Source: DATCRE01 sp964235605 (GTDB taxonomy: Bacteria; Bacteroidota; Bacteroidia; Cytophagales; Cyclobacteriaceae). Taken from it: a stretch of 64,000 nucleotides of DNA. A program made the position numbers and the translations under genes. The notes under the pieces were generated by a model, which saw only the letters and a list, made by a program, of their open reading frames with translations, did no database searches and was not told where the DNA came from. The number at the start of each line of letters is the position of its first letter. The stretch's first letter is position 1. Location: assembly GCA_964235605.1 (NCBI GenBank), contig CAXSCR010000008.1, positions 47,290 through 111,289 of the forward strand. The letters run 5' to 3'. This document shows positions 45,293-54,546 of the stretch, one piece after another.

Positions 45293-45571
45293 CCTTTTCT
45301 TAAAGTAGTCTTCCATGTACTTTACAAAGTCTGTTCGCCTTCTCTTTTTATCGTCAAGGCTATGATCTGTTACTATGAACTCTTTCTCGCGTTTAGCTTA
45401 GATCTCCATGGCAAGCTTTCTTTTTACAGTGTCTTCCGGTGCAGGCTTCTTCCGGTTGATGTAAATGTTCAGAAATTCACACCATCTTTTTCCGTGTTGG
45501 TTAATATCCAGATAAAGAGATAAAGGCACACATTACCATTGACTAATTCTTTTCTCTAAATTTACAGCCAT
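45293..45571 (-). pseudogene. Tyrosine recombinase relic (arm-binding domain) with in-frame stops
   Basis: From ATG at 45571 on the minus strand: MAVNLEKRISQW, stop, CVPLSLYLDINQHGKRWCEF, then LNIYINRKKPAPEDTVKRKL, AMEI, stop, AKREKEFIVTDHSLDDKKRR, then TDFVKYMEDYFKKR. This is the N-terminal arm-DNA-binding and start of the SAM-like domain of the large Bacteroidota integrase family (pattern: SLYLD…G-KR…EFL…A-x-x-IRAKRE). Two stop codons interrupt it and the catalytic domain (R…HxxR…Y) is gone. It marks a former genomic-island or transposon junction. Confidence 0.6.
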
Positions 45572-45765
45572 GTTTTTGCTGGTTAAAGGTGAAACATTCC
45601 TTCTTTTTAGGCTGCCACCGGTTACGGATTTGTTACGGTTTACCCTAAGACAACATGGAAAGAACCCAAACAGGTATAACTTTCAGAGGACAAAACAGCT
45701 TTTTATTAGATTGTGGCGGTTTAGCTAACTTTACTTATCGCATCTCATTTTATTAATCGTTAATA

Positions 45766-45803
45766 GTTAAGTTAATCGTAAATCGTTAAGTTAATCGTAA
45801 ATC
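45766..45803. repeat. 19-bp tandem repeat in a TTAAC-rich region
   Basis: GTTAAGTTAATCGTAAATC occurs twice in a row (45766-45784, 45785-45803). It lies inside a stretch (about 45750-45865) dense in TTAACGATTAAC and GGATAACTA words, also found at about 36430-36618 and 43519-43547. Confidence 0.7.
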
Positions 45804-45868
45804 GTCAATCGCATTTTCAGATAGCCGTTACTACTATTAACGGATAACTATTAACGATTAACAGCGAA

Positions 45869-46108
45869 CTAACCGCCGCTCACCGGTGGAATCAATGCAA
45901 TTTCATCTGCCTCGCGCAAAGTATCGCCTTCTTCTGCGTAACTGTTGTTGACGGCAATGAATAAAGATTTTAGGGAAACTAAGGCAGGATATTTTGCATT
46001 TAGATCACACCTTACGTCTGCAACCGTTTGTCCGTTTGTTTGTAACACTATTTCTCGTCCACCTAAAATTTCCTTTGTAATGCCAAATGCCTTGATCTTT
46101 ATATGCAT
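45869..46108 (-). CDS. moaD: MoaD/ThiS family sulfur-carrier protein
   Basis: A 79-residue ubiquitin-like protein ending in the thiocarboxylate-forming Gly-Gly (IPPVSGG), with the beta-grasp pattern IKIKAFGITKEILGGREIVL and NNSYAEEGDTLREADEIALI. MoaD is the small subunit of molybdopterin synthase; a stand-alone ThiS-type role is possible, but the divergent neighbour moaA (46263) favours molybdenum cofactor synthesis. The large subunit MoaE and other moa genes are not in this window. Confidence 0.85.
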   Translation of the reverse strand: MHIKIKAFGITKEILGGREIVLQTNGQTVADVRCDLNAKYPALVSLKSLFIAVNNSYAEEGDTLREADEIALIPPVSGG

Positions 46109-46262
46109 ACTACTTTCTGCTAGTAAATTGAACCGAAATTTATTGATTGCCAGGGTGTTTTCATATCTTTAATTTCCATTTAACGCCAACTGCTGAATAA
46201 CGGATTTGCGCCGTTCTAAGTAAATAAGATTCATGATTAGCATTTCCTTTAATAGATAGCAT

Positions 46263-47270
46263 GTGGAGATAGAGAAGCAAATGTTGTTTGATAACCATGG
46301 CAGGCCATTAACCTATGTTCGACTGGCAGTGACTGACCGTTGTAACCTGCGTTGCTTTTACTGCATGCCTGAAGAAGGAATTCATTATCTGCCAAAAAAT
46401 GAATTATTAACCTACGAGGAGATTACACGCCTCCTTACTTTGCTAGCCACGATGGGCATTTCAAAAGTAAGACTTACAGGGGGTGAACCGTTTGTTCGAA
46501 ATGATTTAATGAAACTGGTTCGTACCATCGTAGAAATTCCAGGTATTAAAAACTTACACATTACAACCAATGGTATTTTAACTACGCCGCACATACCTGA
46601 ACTAAAAAAACTAGGAATTGCGTCCGTCAACCTCAGTCTCGATACACTTGATAAAGATCGATTCAAAAATATTACGCGTAGAGACGAATTTGATGCTGTT
46701 GTGAAAACCTATAGCGCATTACTGGATCATGGAATACCGGTAAATATCAATGCCGTTGTTATGGAAGGAAAAAATATTGATGATATCGTTCCCTTGATTG
46801 AGCTTACAAAAAGAAATCCGGTTTCAGTTCGCTTTATTGAAGAGATGCCATTCAATGGAGAAGGTACCCACTACCCTACGCTTAACTGGACTTACACCAA
46901 AATTCTTGATTACATAACTGCGCATTATCCTAACATCTATAAGATTCAGGATCCTGCAAATTCTACTTCTTATCACTATGCAATACCCGGTCATCGCGGA
47001 AAGATTGGCGTCATCGCCGCATTCAGTCGTACGTTTTGTGGAACTTGCAACCGCATTCGCATTACGGCACAGGGTGGTTTAAAAACTTGTTTGTATGATG
47101 ATGGGGTTTTAGATATCAAAGCTTTGATACGAAGTGGTAAAAATGATGAAGAAATAAAGCTGGCACTACTGAAAGCTTTTAATTCCCGTACCTTAGATGG
47201 TTTCGAGGCAGAAGAAAAAAGAAAAGATAATAATCCTGTTCATGAATCTATGTCAACAATCGGAGGATAA
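46263..47270 (+). CDS. moaA: GTP 3',8-cyclase (molybdenum cofactor biosynthesis protein A)
   Basis: A 335-residue radical-SAM enzyme that starts molybdopterin synthesis by converting GTP to 3',8-cyclo-GTP. The first [4Fe-4S] site is CNLRCFYC (Cys27, 31, 34), the SAM glycine motif is LTGGEPFVR, and the C-terminal second cluster is FCGTCNRIR plus the later Cys in KTCLYDDG. It ends in Gly-Gly (STIGG), required in MoaA for catalysis. The frame opens with GTG at 46263. ATG at 46281 (MLFDNHGRPLTYVRLAVTDR) is an equally plausible start. It lies divergent from moaD. Confidence 0.95.
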   Translation: MEIEKQMLFDNHGRPLTYVRLAVTDRCNLRCFYCMPEEGIHYLPKNELLTYEEITRLLTLLATMGISKVRLTGGEPFVRNDLMKLVRTIVEIPGIKNLHITTNGILTTPHIPELKKLGIASVNLSLDTLDKDRFKNITRRDEFDAVVKTYSALLDHGIPVNINAVVMEGKNIDDIVPLIELTKRNPVSVRFIEEMPFNGEGTHYPTLNWTYTKILDYITAHYPNIYKIQDPANSTSYHYAIPGHRGKIGVIAAFSRTFCGTCNRIRITAQGGLKTCLYDDGVLDIKALIRSGKNDEEIKLALLKAFNSRTLDGFEAEEKRKDNNPVHESMSTIGG

Positions 47271-47311
47271 GTAAACAGGCAACATCTTGATTTTAAATAG
47301 CTGGTTAAGTC

Positions 47312-48064
47312 ATGACAGAAAGTGTTTTAATAATCTCATTTTTCCTTATTGCACTTATTTACTCATCAGTCGGATTTGGCGGGGGGTCAAGTTATTTGGC
47401 TATTCTTGGCCAATCTGTCTTTGCACTTTCACAGGGTGAGATAAAGTCTACTGCACTTCTTTGTAATATTATAGTAGTTATTGGAGGCACCATCATTTTT
47501 TATCGCGAAGGAAAGGTCTCACTTAAAGATTTTTGGCCTTATCTAATTTTCAGTGTACCGATGGCCTATGTAGGCGGTTACTGGAAATTGCATGACCATA
47601 CATTCTATATACTCTTGGGTTCAACATTAGTCGTTGCCGCCCTTGCTTTATGGTTGCAACCCGAAAAAATTGAAAATCAGGAAAAGCGGGTTAAGGAGAC
47701 AGTGTATATAAAATTCTTACTTGGTGGTTCTATTGGTCTGCTTTCGGGGTTGGTAAGTATTGGCGGTGGTATCTTTCTCTCACCCATCTTACACTTCCTA
47801 AGATGGTCAGATGCAAAAAAGATATCTGCACTTGCTAGTGTATTTATTCTGGTTAATTCCATTGGTGGCTTAGCTGGGCAAGTTCAACATGGCATCCCTG
47901 AATTGAATTGGAGTTTCTTACTTCCTATATTATCAGCAGTTTTTGTAGGCGGACAAATTGGTTCAAGGCTCGGTGCTCAGAAGTTCAATCCACGTTATAT
48001 CAAACGCGTTACGGCAATTGTAATTTTTGTCGCAGCCTTAAATATCCTAAAAGACCATCTATAG
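47312..48064 (+). CDS. TauE/SafE family anion exporter
   Basis: A 250-residue membrane protein with eight hydrophobic segments arranged as two repeats, each carrying the glycine-rich signature: SSVGFGGGSSYLAIL near the N-terminus and LVSIGGGIFLSPILHFL in the middle. Family members move sulfite, sulfoacetate or other sulfur/organic anions across the inner membrane. It follows moaA by 41 bp on the same strand and is probably cotranscribed, so it may serve molybdenum or sulfur-compound metabolism (inference). Specificity cannot be read from the sequence. Confidence 0.85.
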   Translation: MTESVLIISFFLIALIYSSVGFGGGSSYLAILGQSVFALSQGEIKSTALLCNIIVVIGGTIIFYREGKVSLKDFWPYLIFSVPMAYVGGYWKLHDHTFYILLGSTLVVAALALWLQPEKIENQEKRVKETVYIKFLLGGSIGLLSGLVSIGGGIFLSPILHFLRWSDAKKISALASVFILVNSIGGLAGQVQHGIPELNWSFLLPILSAVFVGGQIGSRLGAQKFNPRYIKRVTAIVIFVAALNILKDHL

Positions 48065-48160
48065 CCTTGTTAATAGAGGAATAATACTTAGGCTTGATGT
48101 TTTCAGAGTATCCCAAAAAACAAAAGTTATTTCCTAATTTGCGCCGCCTAATTTATTCAG

Positions 48161-50596
48161 ATGAAAAAAATTAATTTCCTTAAAGATGTTCTTCCACATG
48201 CGTTGGCAGTTGGGGTATTCTTTATTATAACTGTATTCTTCTTTAATCCAGTTTTTTTTAAAAATCAGGCACTCGATCAGCCCGATATTCAGCAATCAAT
48301 AGGCACAGCAAAAGAACTTCGTGACTTTAGAGAGACCACTGGCGAAGAAGGCCTTTGGGCAAGTTCTATGTTTAGTGGTATGCCGGCTTACCTTATCAAT
48401 GTTCATTGGAGTAATGGTGTGGTAAGTTTCTTTAAGCAACTACTTGCTATTTGGCTACCGCATCCGGTCTGTAATATTTTTCTAGCGTTTATCTGCTACT
48501 ATATAATGTTACTGGCGTTTGGTATTCGTCCTTACCTGGCCATAACAGGTGCTATAGCTTTTGGTCTTTCTTCTTATATGATTGTTGGTATTGGTGCTGG
48601 GCATAATGCACGCATTGGGGCAATTGCTTTTTTGCCTTTAATGATGGCCGGCATACACCTTGCCTTTTCTGGCAAAAGGATTCTGGGGTTTGGCGTTACG
48701 GCGCTTGGTTTTGCACTTCATTTTAGAGAAAACCATTTACAAGTAACATATTACTTCATGCTTATTATTGCAGGCTATGGAATTGTTCAACTTATTCTTG
48801 CCCTGCGTGAGAAAAAGGTGCCTGATCTTTTAAAGACAGTAGGTATTCTAATTCCAGCTGTCATTCTTGGTGTGGGTACATTCTTCGGCCAACTTTGGGG
48901 AGTTACTGAATATACAGCCTATTCAATTCGCGGTAAGTCCGAACTAACATCCAAAGATCCAGGTGCTGTAACTAGTGGACTGACCAAAAGTTATGCATTT
49001 GAGTACAGCAACGGAATTATTGAACCATTTACATTAGTCATTCCGAATTTTTATGGGGGCAGCAGTGCGGACTATTTTGTTCAGGATACAAAAAGCAAAA
49101 CTTACAAAGCGCTTTCAACTTCTGGAAACGATAAAGTAGCCAATGAATTAGCCCGTTACACTTCTGCGTATTGGGGTCCTCAGCAAAACACAGCACCATA
49201 CTACGCTGGTGCGGTAATCTTTTTCCTGTTTGTTTTAGGGATTGTCTTCGCAGATAAAAAATATGTTTGGTGGCTTATTCCACTAAGTTTATTTTCCATT
49301 ATGCTGAGTTGGGGTAATTCTTTCGAAGCCTTTAACTATGCCATGTTCGATTACCTCCCTGGCTATAATAAATTTAGATCAGTAACTTTTGTCTTGGTCA
49401 TAATCTTATTCTGCATGCCCCTACTTGGACTCTTGGGATTAGAGAAACTCATTACTTCAGGATTAAACAAAGAGGTAAATAAGAAACTACTTATTATATT
49501 TTCCTGTACGGGAGGCTTATGCTTAATGTTCTTGCTTTTCGGCGGGGTTATGAGTTTTCTTAAAGAAGGTGAAAGTGGTTTGCCAGCTTGGTTCACTACA
49601 GCATTAATTGAGGATCGTAAAAGTTTATTTAAGAGCGATGCCTTCCGATCTTTAGCTTTCATCGCTGTTGCTTTCGCCGCTATCTATTTTGAACTATGGA
49701 AAAAGATAACGCCGTTTGGATTTTATAGTCTTTTGATATTCATAACACTGGTGGACTTAGTTGCTGTGAACAAACGGTATTTTACAGAAAGTAATTTTCA
49801 TGGTAAGCGTGATAATAAAGCCATGGCGGCTACTGAAGCTGATGAAGAAATTCTGAAAGACAAATCATACTACCGCGTTTATAACTTACAAAATCCGATG
49901 GCAGAAGCCCGTACGTCTTACTACCATCACTCTATAGGTGGCTATCATGGTGCAAAAATCAGGCGTTATCAAAATTTATATGATTCATGCCTCACCCTAC
50001 AAACCAATCAATTAATAAACGATGCCCAGTCTGGAGACTTAGATTTTAAAAGTTATGGTGCGTTGAACATGCTTAACATCAAGTATATTGTTTTTGGGCC
50101 AGGCCGTGAAAATATTATTCCCAATCCAGAGGCCAATGGAAGTGCATGGTTCGTTCAGGAAATTACAAAGGTGAAATCTCCCAATGAAGAACTTGAGAAA
50201 ACGTGTATTATAAACACAAAGAAAAGTGCGATAATCGATGAAGTTAAATTCAACGTTCCTAACATCGAAGCTGATAGCACGTCAGCTATAAAATTACTTA
50301 CGTATAAACCAAATTACCTAAGCTACGAAAGCACATCAACCACAAATGGTTTAGCCGTGTTCTCAGAAATATATTATCCTGCAGGATGGAGGGCTTCGAT
50401 TGATGGTAAGGATGCTGAGATTCTTCGCGCCAACTATGTATTACGCGCATTGGCAATCCCGAAAGGAAAGCATAAGATTGAATTCAATTTTAAACCAGAT
50501 GCGTTTGTTATTGGAAACAAAATAACCATGGCATCATCTTGGTTGTTACTCATTGTAGTGCTTGGTACTATAGGCTGGTCAGTTAAAAAGGATTAG
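48161..50596 (+). CDS. YfhO family membrane protein
   Basis: An 811-residue protein with about twelve membrane helices in the N-terminal two-thirds (the first at about 13-33, FIITVFFFNPVFF), separated by periplasmic loops (e.g. GKSELTSKDPGAVTSGLTKS). A C-terminal soluble domain (about 535-775) ends with the YfhO-type motif SEIYYPAGWRASIDGKDAEI, followed by a last membrane helix. YfhO proteins resemble GT-C glycosyltransferases; in Bacillus YfhO glycosylates lipoteichoic acid. The substrate here is unknown. It is in the same direction as the TauE gene but 97 bp away. Confidence 0.85.
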   Translation: MKKINFLKDVLPHALAVGVFFIITVFFFNPVFFKNQALDQPDIQQSIGTAKELRDFRETTGEEGLWASSMFSGMPAYLINVHWSNGVVSFFKQLLAIWLPHPVCNIFLAFICYYIMLLAFGIRPYLAITGAIAFGLSSYMIVGIGAGHNARIGAIAFLPLMMAGIHLAFSGKRILGFGVTALGFALHFRENHLQVTYYFMLIIAGYGIVQLILALREKKVPDLLKTVGILIPAVILGVGTFFGQLWGVTEYTAYSIRGKSELTSKDPGAVTSGLTKSYAFEYSNGIIEPFTLVIPNFYGGSSADYFVQDTKSKTYKALSTSGNDKVANELARYTSAYWGPQQNTAPYYAGAVIFFLFVLGIVFADKKYVWWLIPLSLFSIMLSWGNSFEAFNYAMFDYLPGYNKFRSVTFVLVIILFCMPLLGLLGLEKLITSGLNKEVNKKLLIIFSCTGGLCLMFLLFGGVMSFLKEGESGLPAWFTTALIEDRKSLFKSDAFRSLAFIAVAFAAIYFELWKKITPFGFYSLLIFITLVDLVAVNKRYFTESNFHGKRDNKAMAATEADEEILKDKSYYRVYNLQNPMAEARTSYYHHSIGGYHGAKIRRYQNLYDSCLTLQTNQLINDAQSGDLDFKSYGALNMLNIKYIVFGPGRENIIPNPEANGSAWFVQEITKVKSPNEELEKTCIINTKKSAIIDEVKFNVPNIEADSTSAIKLLTYKPNYLSYESTSTTNGLAVFSEIYYPAGWRASIDGKDAEILRANYVLRALAIPKGKHKIEFNFKPDAFVIGNKITMASSWLLLIVVLGTIGWSVKKD

Positions 50597-50673
50597 GCCT
50601 TATAGACTGGCAACTTTTATCTCAAACTTATATCTTTACAGTTCAAATAAATCCTAACTTTTAATTTTATAAT

Positions 50674-51156
50674 ATGCAAATCGGGAAAAATAAAGTGGTG
50701 TCGATTCACTACACCCTCCGCGACAATAAAGGAAATATATTAGACTCTAGCGATGGCGGAGCACCACTTACATACATTCAAGGAATAGGCAATCTTATTC
50801 CCGGTATGGAAGAAGGATTAGAAGGTCGTAAACAAGGCGAAAAACTTGACATCAACGTTAGTCCTGAGAAAGGATATGGTGTTAAGAATGATCAATTAGT
50901 TCAAAATGTACCTCGTGCAGCTTTTGGAGATCAGGATATCAAACCTGGCATGCAATTCCAAGCGCAAGGTGATCAGGGTACGCAAGTTGTTACTATTACC
51001 AAAGTTGAACCAGATTCAGTAACAGTCGATGGAAATCATCCACTCGCTGGTATAGACCTAAGCTTTGCTGTTGAAGTAATGAACATTCGTGATGCCTCTT
51101 CAGAAGAGCTTGATCATGGCCATGTGCACGGGGAAGGCGGTCATCATCATCATTAA
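50674..51156 (+). CDS. slyD: FKBP-type peptidyl-prolyl isomerase, SlyD-like
   Basis: A 160-residue cytoplasmic chaperone-isomerase. The FKBP fold is split by an insert-in-flap domain: FKBP part 1 (VVSIHYTLRDNKGNILDSSD, PLTYIQGIGNLIPGMEEGLE), the IF domain (about 75-125, GYGVKNDQLVQNVPRAAFGD) and FKBP part 2 (HPLAGIDLSFAVEVMNIRDA). The His-rich tail (HGHVHGEGGHHHH) can bind nickel or zinc, as in E. coli SlyD. It lies between yfhO and gldC and ends in a good terminator (51183-51210). Confidence 0.93.
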   Translation: MQIGKNKVVSIHYTLRDNKGNILDSSDGGAPLTYIQGIGNLIPGMEEGLEGRKQGEKLDINVSPEKGYGVKNDQLVQNVPRAAFGDQDIKPGMQFQAQGDQGTQVVTITKVEPDSVTVDGNHPLAGIDLSFAVEVMNIRDASSEELDHGHVHGEGGHHHH

Positions 51157-51182
51157 TTTAGAACAAACTTTATAATCAATAG

Positions 51183-51210
51183 AAGGGACTAAGCAAGTTA
51201 GTCCTTTTTT
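51183..51210 (+). terminator. Intrinsic terminator of slyD
   Basis: GGACTAA (51186-51192) pairs with TTAGTCC (51198-51204) around GCAAG; up to three further outer pairs extend the stem. A run of six T residues follows (51205-51210). It ends the slyD transcript 27 bp after its stop. Confidence 0.85.
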
Positions 51211-51243
51211 ATTGCGCTCACTTTTTCGAGTGAAGTAATAAAG

Positions 51244-51251
51244 TACCTTTG
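51244..51251 (+). promoter_or_regulatory. Bacteroidota-type -7 box (TAccTTTG) of gldC
   Basis: TACCTTTG, followed by CAG, is a perfect match to the Bacteroidetes -7 consensus TAnnTTTG. A T-rich -33-like block (CTTTTTCG, 51221-51228) lies at the right distance. It precedes the gldC start codon by 84 bp and follows the slyD terminator. Confidence 0.55.
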
Positions 51252-51334
51252 CAGAGTAGTGACATCATATCATGAAGCTAATGCACATGCTACAATAAAA
51301 ACCTATTATAAGTTAACAGTATCCACACAGTAAC

Positions 51335-51667
51335 ATGAAAAAGTCTACCATAAATTTTACCATCGACTTAGATAAAAATAATTTCCCAGATAAAATAGTA
51401 TGGGAAGCAACCGATAAACCAGACCCTGAATTATCAGAAACAAAAGCCATTAGTCTGGCCCTGTGGGACCATACCCAAAAAAATACCTTACGCATTGATC
51501 TTTGGACGAAGGATATGCCAGTAGATGAGATGAAAAGATTCTATGTTGATTGTATAGGAGGGCTTGCCCAAAGCATCTTAACAGCAACGGGCGATGAACT
51601 TATGGCCAACGAAACCCACGCCTTGTGTCAACGATTAGTTGAACACATAAAAAACGAAAAACAGTAA
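51335..51667 (+). CDS. gldC: Gliding-motility protein GldC
   Basis: A 110-residue soluble protein with the GldC signatures FTIDLDKNNFPDKIVWEATD, SLALWDHTQKNTLRIDLWTK and DMPVDEMKRFYVDCIGGLAQ. In Flavobacterium johnsoniae GldC supports efficient gliding but is not strictly essential. It is the third gld gene in this window and is unlinked to gldFG, as in other Bacteroidota. No gldB lies beside it; in flavobacteria gldB and gldC are neighbours. It is monocistronic with its own promoter. Confidence 0.92.
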   Translation: MKKSTINFTIDLDKNNFPDKIVWEATDKPDPELSETKAISLALWDHTQKNTLRIDLWTKDMPVDEMKRFYVDCIGGLAQSILTATGDELMANETHALCQRLVEHIKNEKQ

Positions 51668-51778
51668 TCTTCCAAACAATCGTTTGTTTCTGGATTATTT
51701 TTGTTACTTTACCTATGAATACATTACTCAAGCAGATAATGAAGTTCACTCATTTAAACCAACCAACCTTTTAACTGT

Positions 51779-54523
51779 ATGAAGAATTTTTACAGAAAAT
51801 CGTTGGCGCCAATGCTTTTTTTATTATTGGCAGCCACGATGACTTATGCACAAACAAGTATTTCAGGAAAAGTAAAAGACGGGTCGAGCGGTGATCCCTT
51901 AGCTGGAGTAAACATTGTGGTCAAGGGAAAAATTATTGGCACAACCACCAATGTAGATGGCGACTTTGATTTACAAGTTAATGATGCTCCGCCACTCACT
52001 CTTATTCTTTCATTTGTAGGCTTTCAATCTGTTGAGGTTGATGTCAAAGAGGCCAATACAACCAATATAGAAGTTGTACTCCAAGAGCAAACTACGCTAG
52101 GCCAAGAAGTAGTTGTTTCAGCGTCGAGAATTGAAGAAAGTATTTTAAAAGCACCTGTTACCGTAGAAAAAATGGATTTGCTTACCATCAGGCAAGCTTC
52201 AACGCCAGACTTCTATGATGCGTTATCGAATGTTAAAGGTGTGCAGACCAGTGGTGGAAGTTTGAATATGACTTCCATAAACACAAGGGGCTTTGCTACC
52301 ATTGCCAATGTGAGATTTGTACAATGGGTAGATGGAATGGATACCCAAGCCCCATTATTGAATTTCCCTACCGGAAGTATTATGGGACTTAGTGAATTAG
52401 ATGCGGAGAGTGTTGAACTAATACCAGGCGCAGCTTCAGCTTTATATGGTCCAAATGCTTTCAATGGTATCATGATTATGAACAGCAAAAGTCCGTTTGA
52501 ATTTCAGGGTTTTAGTGCACAAGTAAAACAAGGTATTACTAACTCAGATGCAGGTGGAGCCCACCAACTTAGTCAATACAGCGCCCGATATGCAAAAGCG
52601 TTCAATAATAAATTCGCCTTCAAGCTCAATTTCTCCTGTTTGAAAGCTACCGATTGGTTAGGTAATGATTATCAAACCGATCGTAATAACCCTGAATCAA
52701 CTACCAATTTGGGTGCGAATAAAGACTTTGACGGTCTTAACTTATATGGAGATGAAACAAGAATACAAACACCCGTACCAAGTATTGGAACTATTACCAG
52801 AACTGGATTAAGAGAAGAAGATTTACTTGATAACCGAAATGCGATAACTACCAAAGCAGATGCCGCGCTACATTACAGAATAACAGATAAAGTGGAAGCT
52901 TTATATAATTATCGTTTTGGAGGTGGTAGTTCAATTTATCAGGGAACTGAAAAATATGCATTGAGGAATTTTTCTCAACAGTTTCATAAATTAGAATTAA
53001 GAGGAGACAACTTCTTTGTGCGTGGATATATAACCCAAACGGATGCGGGTGACTCATACAACTTGTCGGCACTAGGCGCTTATGCAAATGAAGCTTTTAG
53101 TAACTCACGCACTACTTGGGTACCTGATTTTGTTAAGGCTATGCAAGGTTATAAAGAAGATGTAACTTATCAAGGAACAGTAACAGCAGGAGACTTTGTT
53201 TCTGCAAGAAACTATGCTGACAGAAACATACCTGGATCAAACACAACTCAATTTAGAGATACTATAAACGCAGTGCGTAAAAGATTCTTCCAACGCATTC
53301 CGCCAGGAGCAACTTTCTCTGATGATTCAAGATTGAAGCATGCAGAATTCAACTACAAATTTTTTAACCAAATTAAGTGGGCAGAAATTCAAGTAGGAGG
53401 AAACGTAAGACAGTATGATCTTTTCTCAAACGGCACAATCTTCAATGAAGGAGCAGACGACGGTAAAAATTTTCATCGAATTAAAATAAATGAATTTGGC
53501 GTATATACACAAGTTGCTAAAACCTTCGCCGACGCGCTTAAGTTAACAGCATCAATGCGATATGACAAAAATGAAAATTTCGAAGGTCATTTGACGCCCC
53601 GTGTCGCAGCGGTTTATACCTTTCTTACTAACCATAATATCAGAGCATCTTTTCAAACAGGCTTCAGAAATCCTGACACACAAGCGCAATACATTTACTT
53701 TCCTTCTTCTAGCGGAACGCTGATAGGTAGTGCAAAAGCGAATGCGGAACGTTATGGCATACATGAAGGTGGCGCCTATACACAAACCTCTTACAATAAA
53801 TTTGTAGCCGCTGGCGGCACGCTTGAGCCTACCACAGGAGCTGTAGTTACTGGTGATGCAACGCTACTTGAAGAGGCCTACATTGAATATGTAAAACCAG
53901 AACAATTACAAGCTATCGAGTTGGGATATAAAGGGCTAATTTCTAGTAAGCTATTGGTAGACTTAAACGGTTATTATACGACTTATACCAATTTTATTGG
54001 TAGCACGATAGTAGCAAGCAAAAAGGGCACTACGCATCAAGGCGCACCGGTTGTAGCAGGATCTTTATTCTCGCCTTACACCAATTCCACTGAAGATGTA
54101 CAATCTTGGGGTTTAGGTTTGGGTGTTTCTTATAGCTTGCCAAGTAATTTCATTGTGAATGGAAACTATAGTTTTGCAGCTTATTCAGCAAATGAATCAC
54201 CTGAGTTTAGAGCTGGATTTAATACACCGAAAAACAAATACAGCATTGGCTTAAGCAATCGTAAAATTTATAAGAACCTTGGCTTTAATATCAATTACAG
54301 ATATCAAGACGAGTTTCAGTGGGTATCCTCTTATGGTATCTGGAATGTTCCGGCTTATGGTTTAGTTGATGCGCAAATCAGTTATAAGTTAACGGATTTA
54401 AAAACCATGATTAAAATTGGCGGAACTAATATTGGTGGCGGTGATTATCGTACCAACTTAGGTTCACCTTTCATTGGCCAGCAATATTTTATCTCATTAA
54501 CGTTCGATCAATTTTTGAAATAG
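51779..54523 (+). CDS. TonB-dependent receptor with carboxypeptidase-regulatory-like domain
   Basis: A 914-residue outer-membrane transporter. A signal peptide (1-24, ending MTYAQ) is followed by a CarboxypepD_reg-like domain (about 28-105, SISGKVKDGSSGDPLAGVNI), a plug (about 125-235, SRIEESILKAPVTVEKMDLL, NTRGFATIANVRFVQWVDG) and a barrel ending in a strand with FISLTFDQFLK. It begins an operon with the SGNH-like lipoprotein gene 23 bp downstream. The substrate is unknown. A possible promoter lies at about 51683-51711 (TTTG, then TTACTTTA). The size is normal for the class. Confidence 0.9.
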   Translation: MKNFYRKSLAPMLFLLLAATMTYAQTSISGKVKDGSSGDPLAGVNIVVKGKIIGTTTNVDGDFDLQVNDAPPLTLILSFVGFQSVEVDVKEANTTNIEVVLQEQTTLGQEVVVSASRIEESILKAPVTVEKMDLLTIRQASTPDFYDALSNVKGVQTSGGSLNMTSINTRGFATIANVRFVQWVDGMDTQAPLLNFPTGSIMGLSELDAESVELIPGAASALYGPNAFNGIMIMNSKSPFEFQGFSAQVKQGITNSDAGGAHQLSQYSARYAKAFNNKFAFKLNFSCLKATDWLGNDYQTDRNNPESTTNLGANKDFDGLNLYGDETRIQTPVPSIGTITRTGLREEDLLDNRNAITTKADAALHYRITDKVEALYNYRFGGGSSIYQGTEKYALRNFSQQFHKLELRGDNFFVRGYITQTDAGDSYNLSALGAYANEAFSNSRTTWVPDFVKAMQGYKEDVTYQGTVTAGDFVSARNYADRNIPGSNTTQFRDTINAVRKRFFQRIPPGATFSDDSRLKHAEFNYKFFNQIKWAEIQVGGNVRQYDLFSNGTIFNEGADDGKNFHRIKINEFGVYTQVAKTFADALKLTASMRYDKNENFEGHLTPRVAAVYTFLTNHNIRASFQTGFRNPDTQAQYIYFPSSSGTLIGSAKANAERYGIHEGGAYTQTSYNKFVAAGGTLEPTTGAVVTGDATLLEEAYIEYVKPEQLQAIELGYKGLISSKLLVDLNGYYTTYTNFIGSTIVASKKGTTHQGAPVVAGSLFSPYTNSTEDVQSWGLGLGVSYSLPSNFIVNGNYSFAAYSANESPEFRAGFNTPKNKYSIGLSNRKIYKNLGFNINYRYQDEFQWVSSYGIWNVPAYGLVDAQISYKLTDLKTMIKIGGTNIGGGDYRTNLGSPFIGQQYFISLTFDQFLK

Positions 54524-54546
54524 ATAAAGGCATTCGAAACTAAATT

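Noticed and set aside
45275..45523. 82-codon plus-strand frame
   Set aside because: It is the antisense shadow of the recombinase relic, which has a recognisable family pattern on the minus strand.
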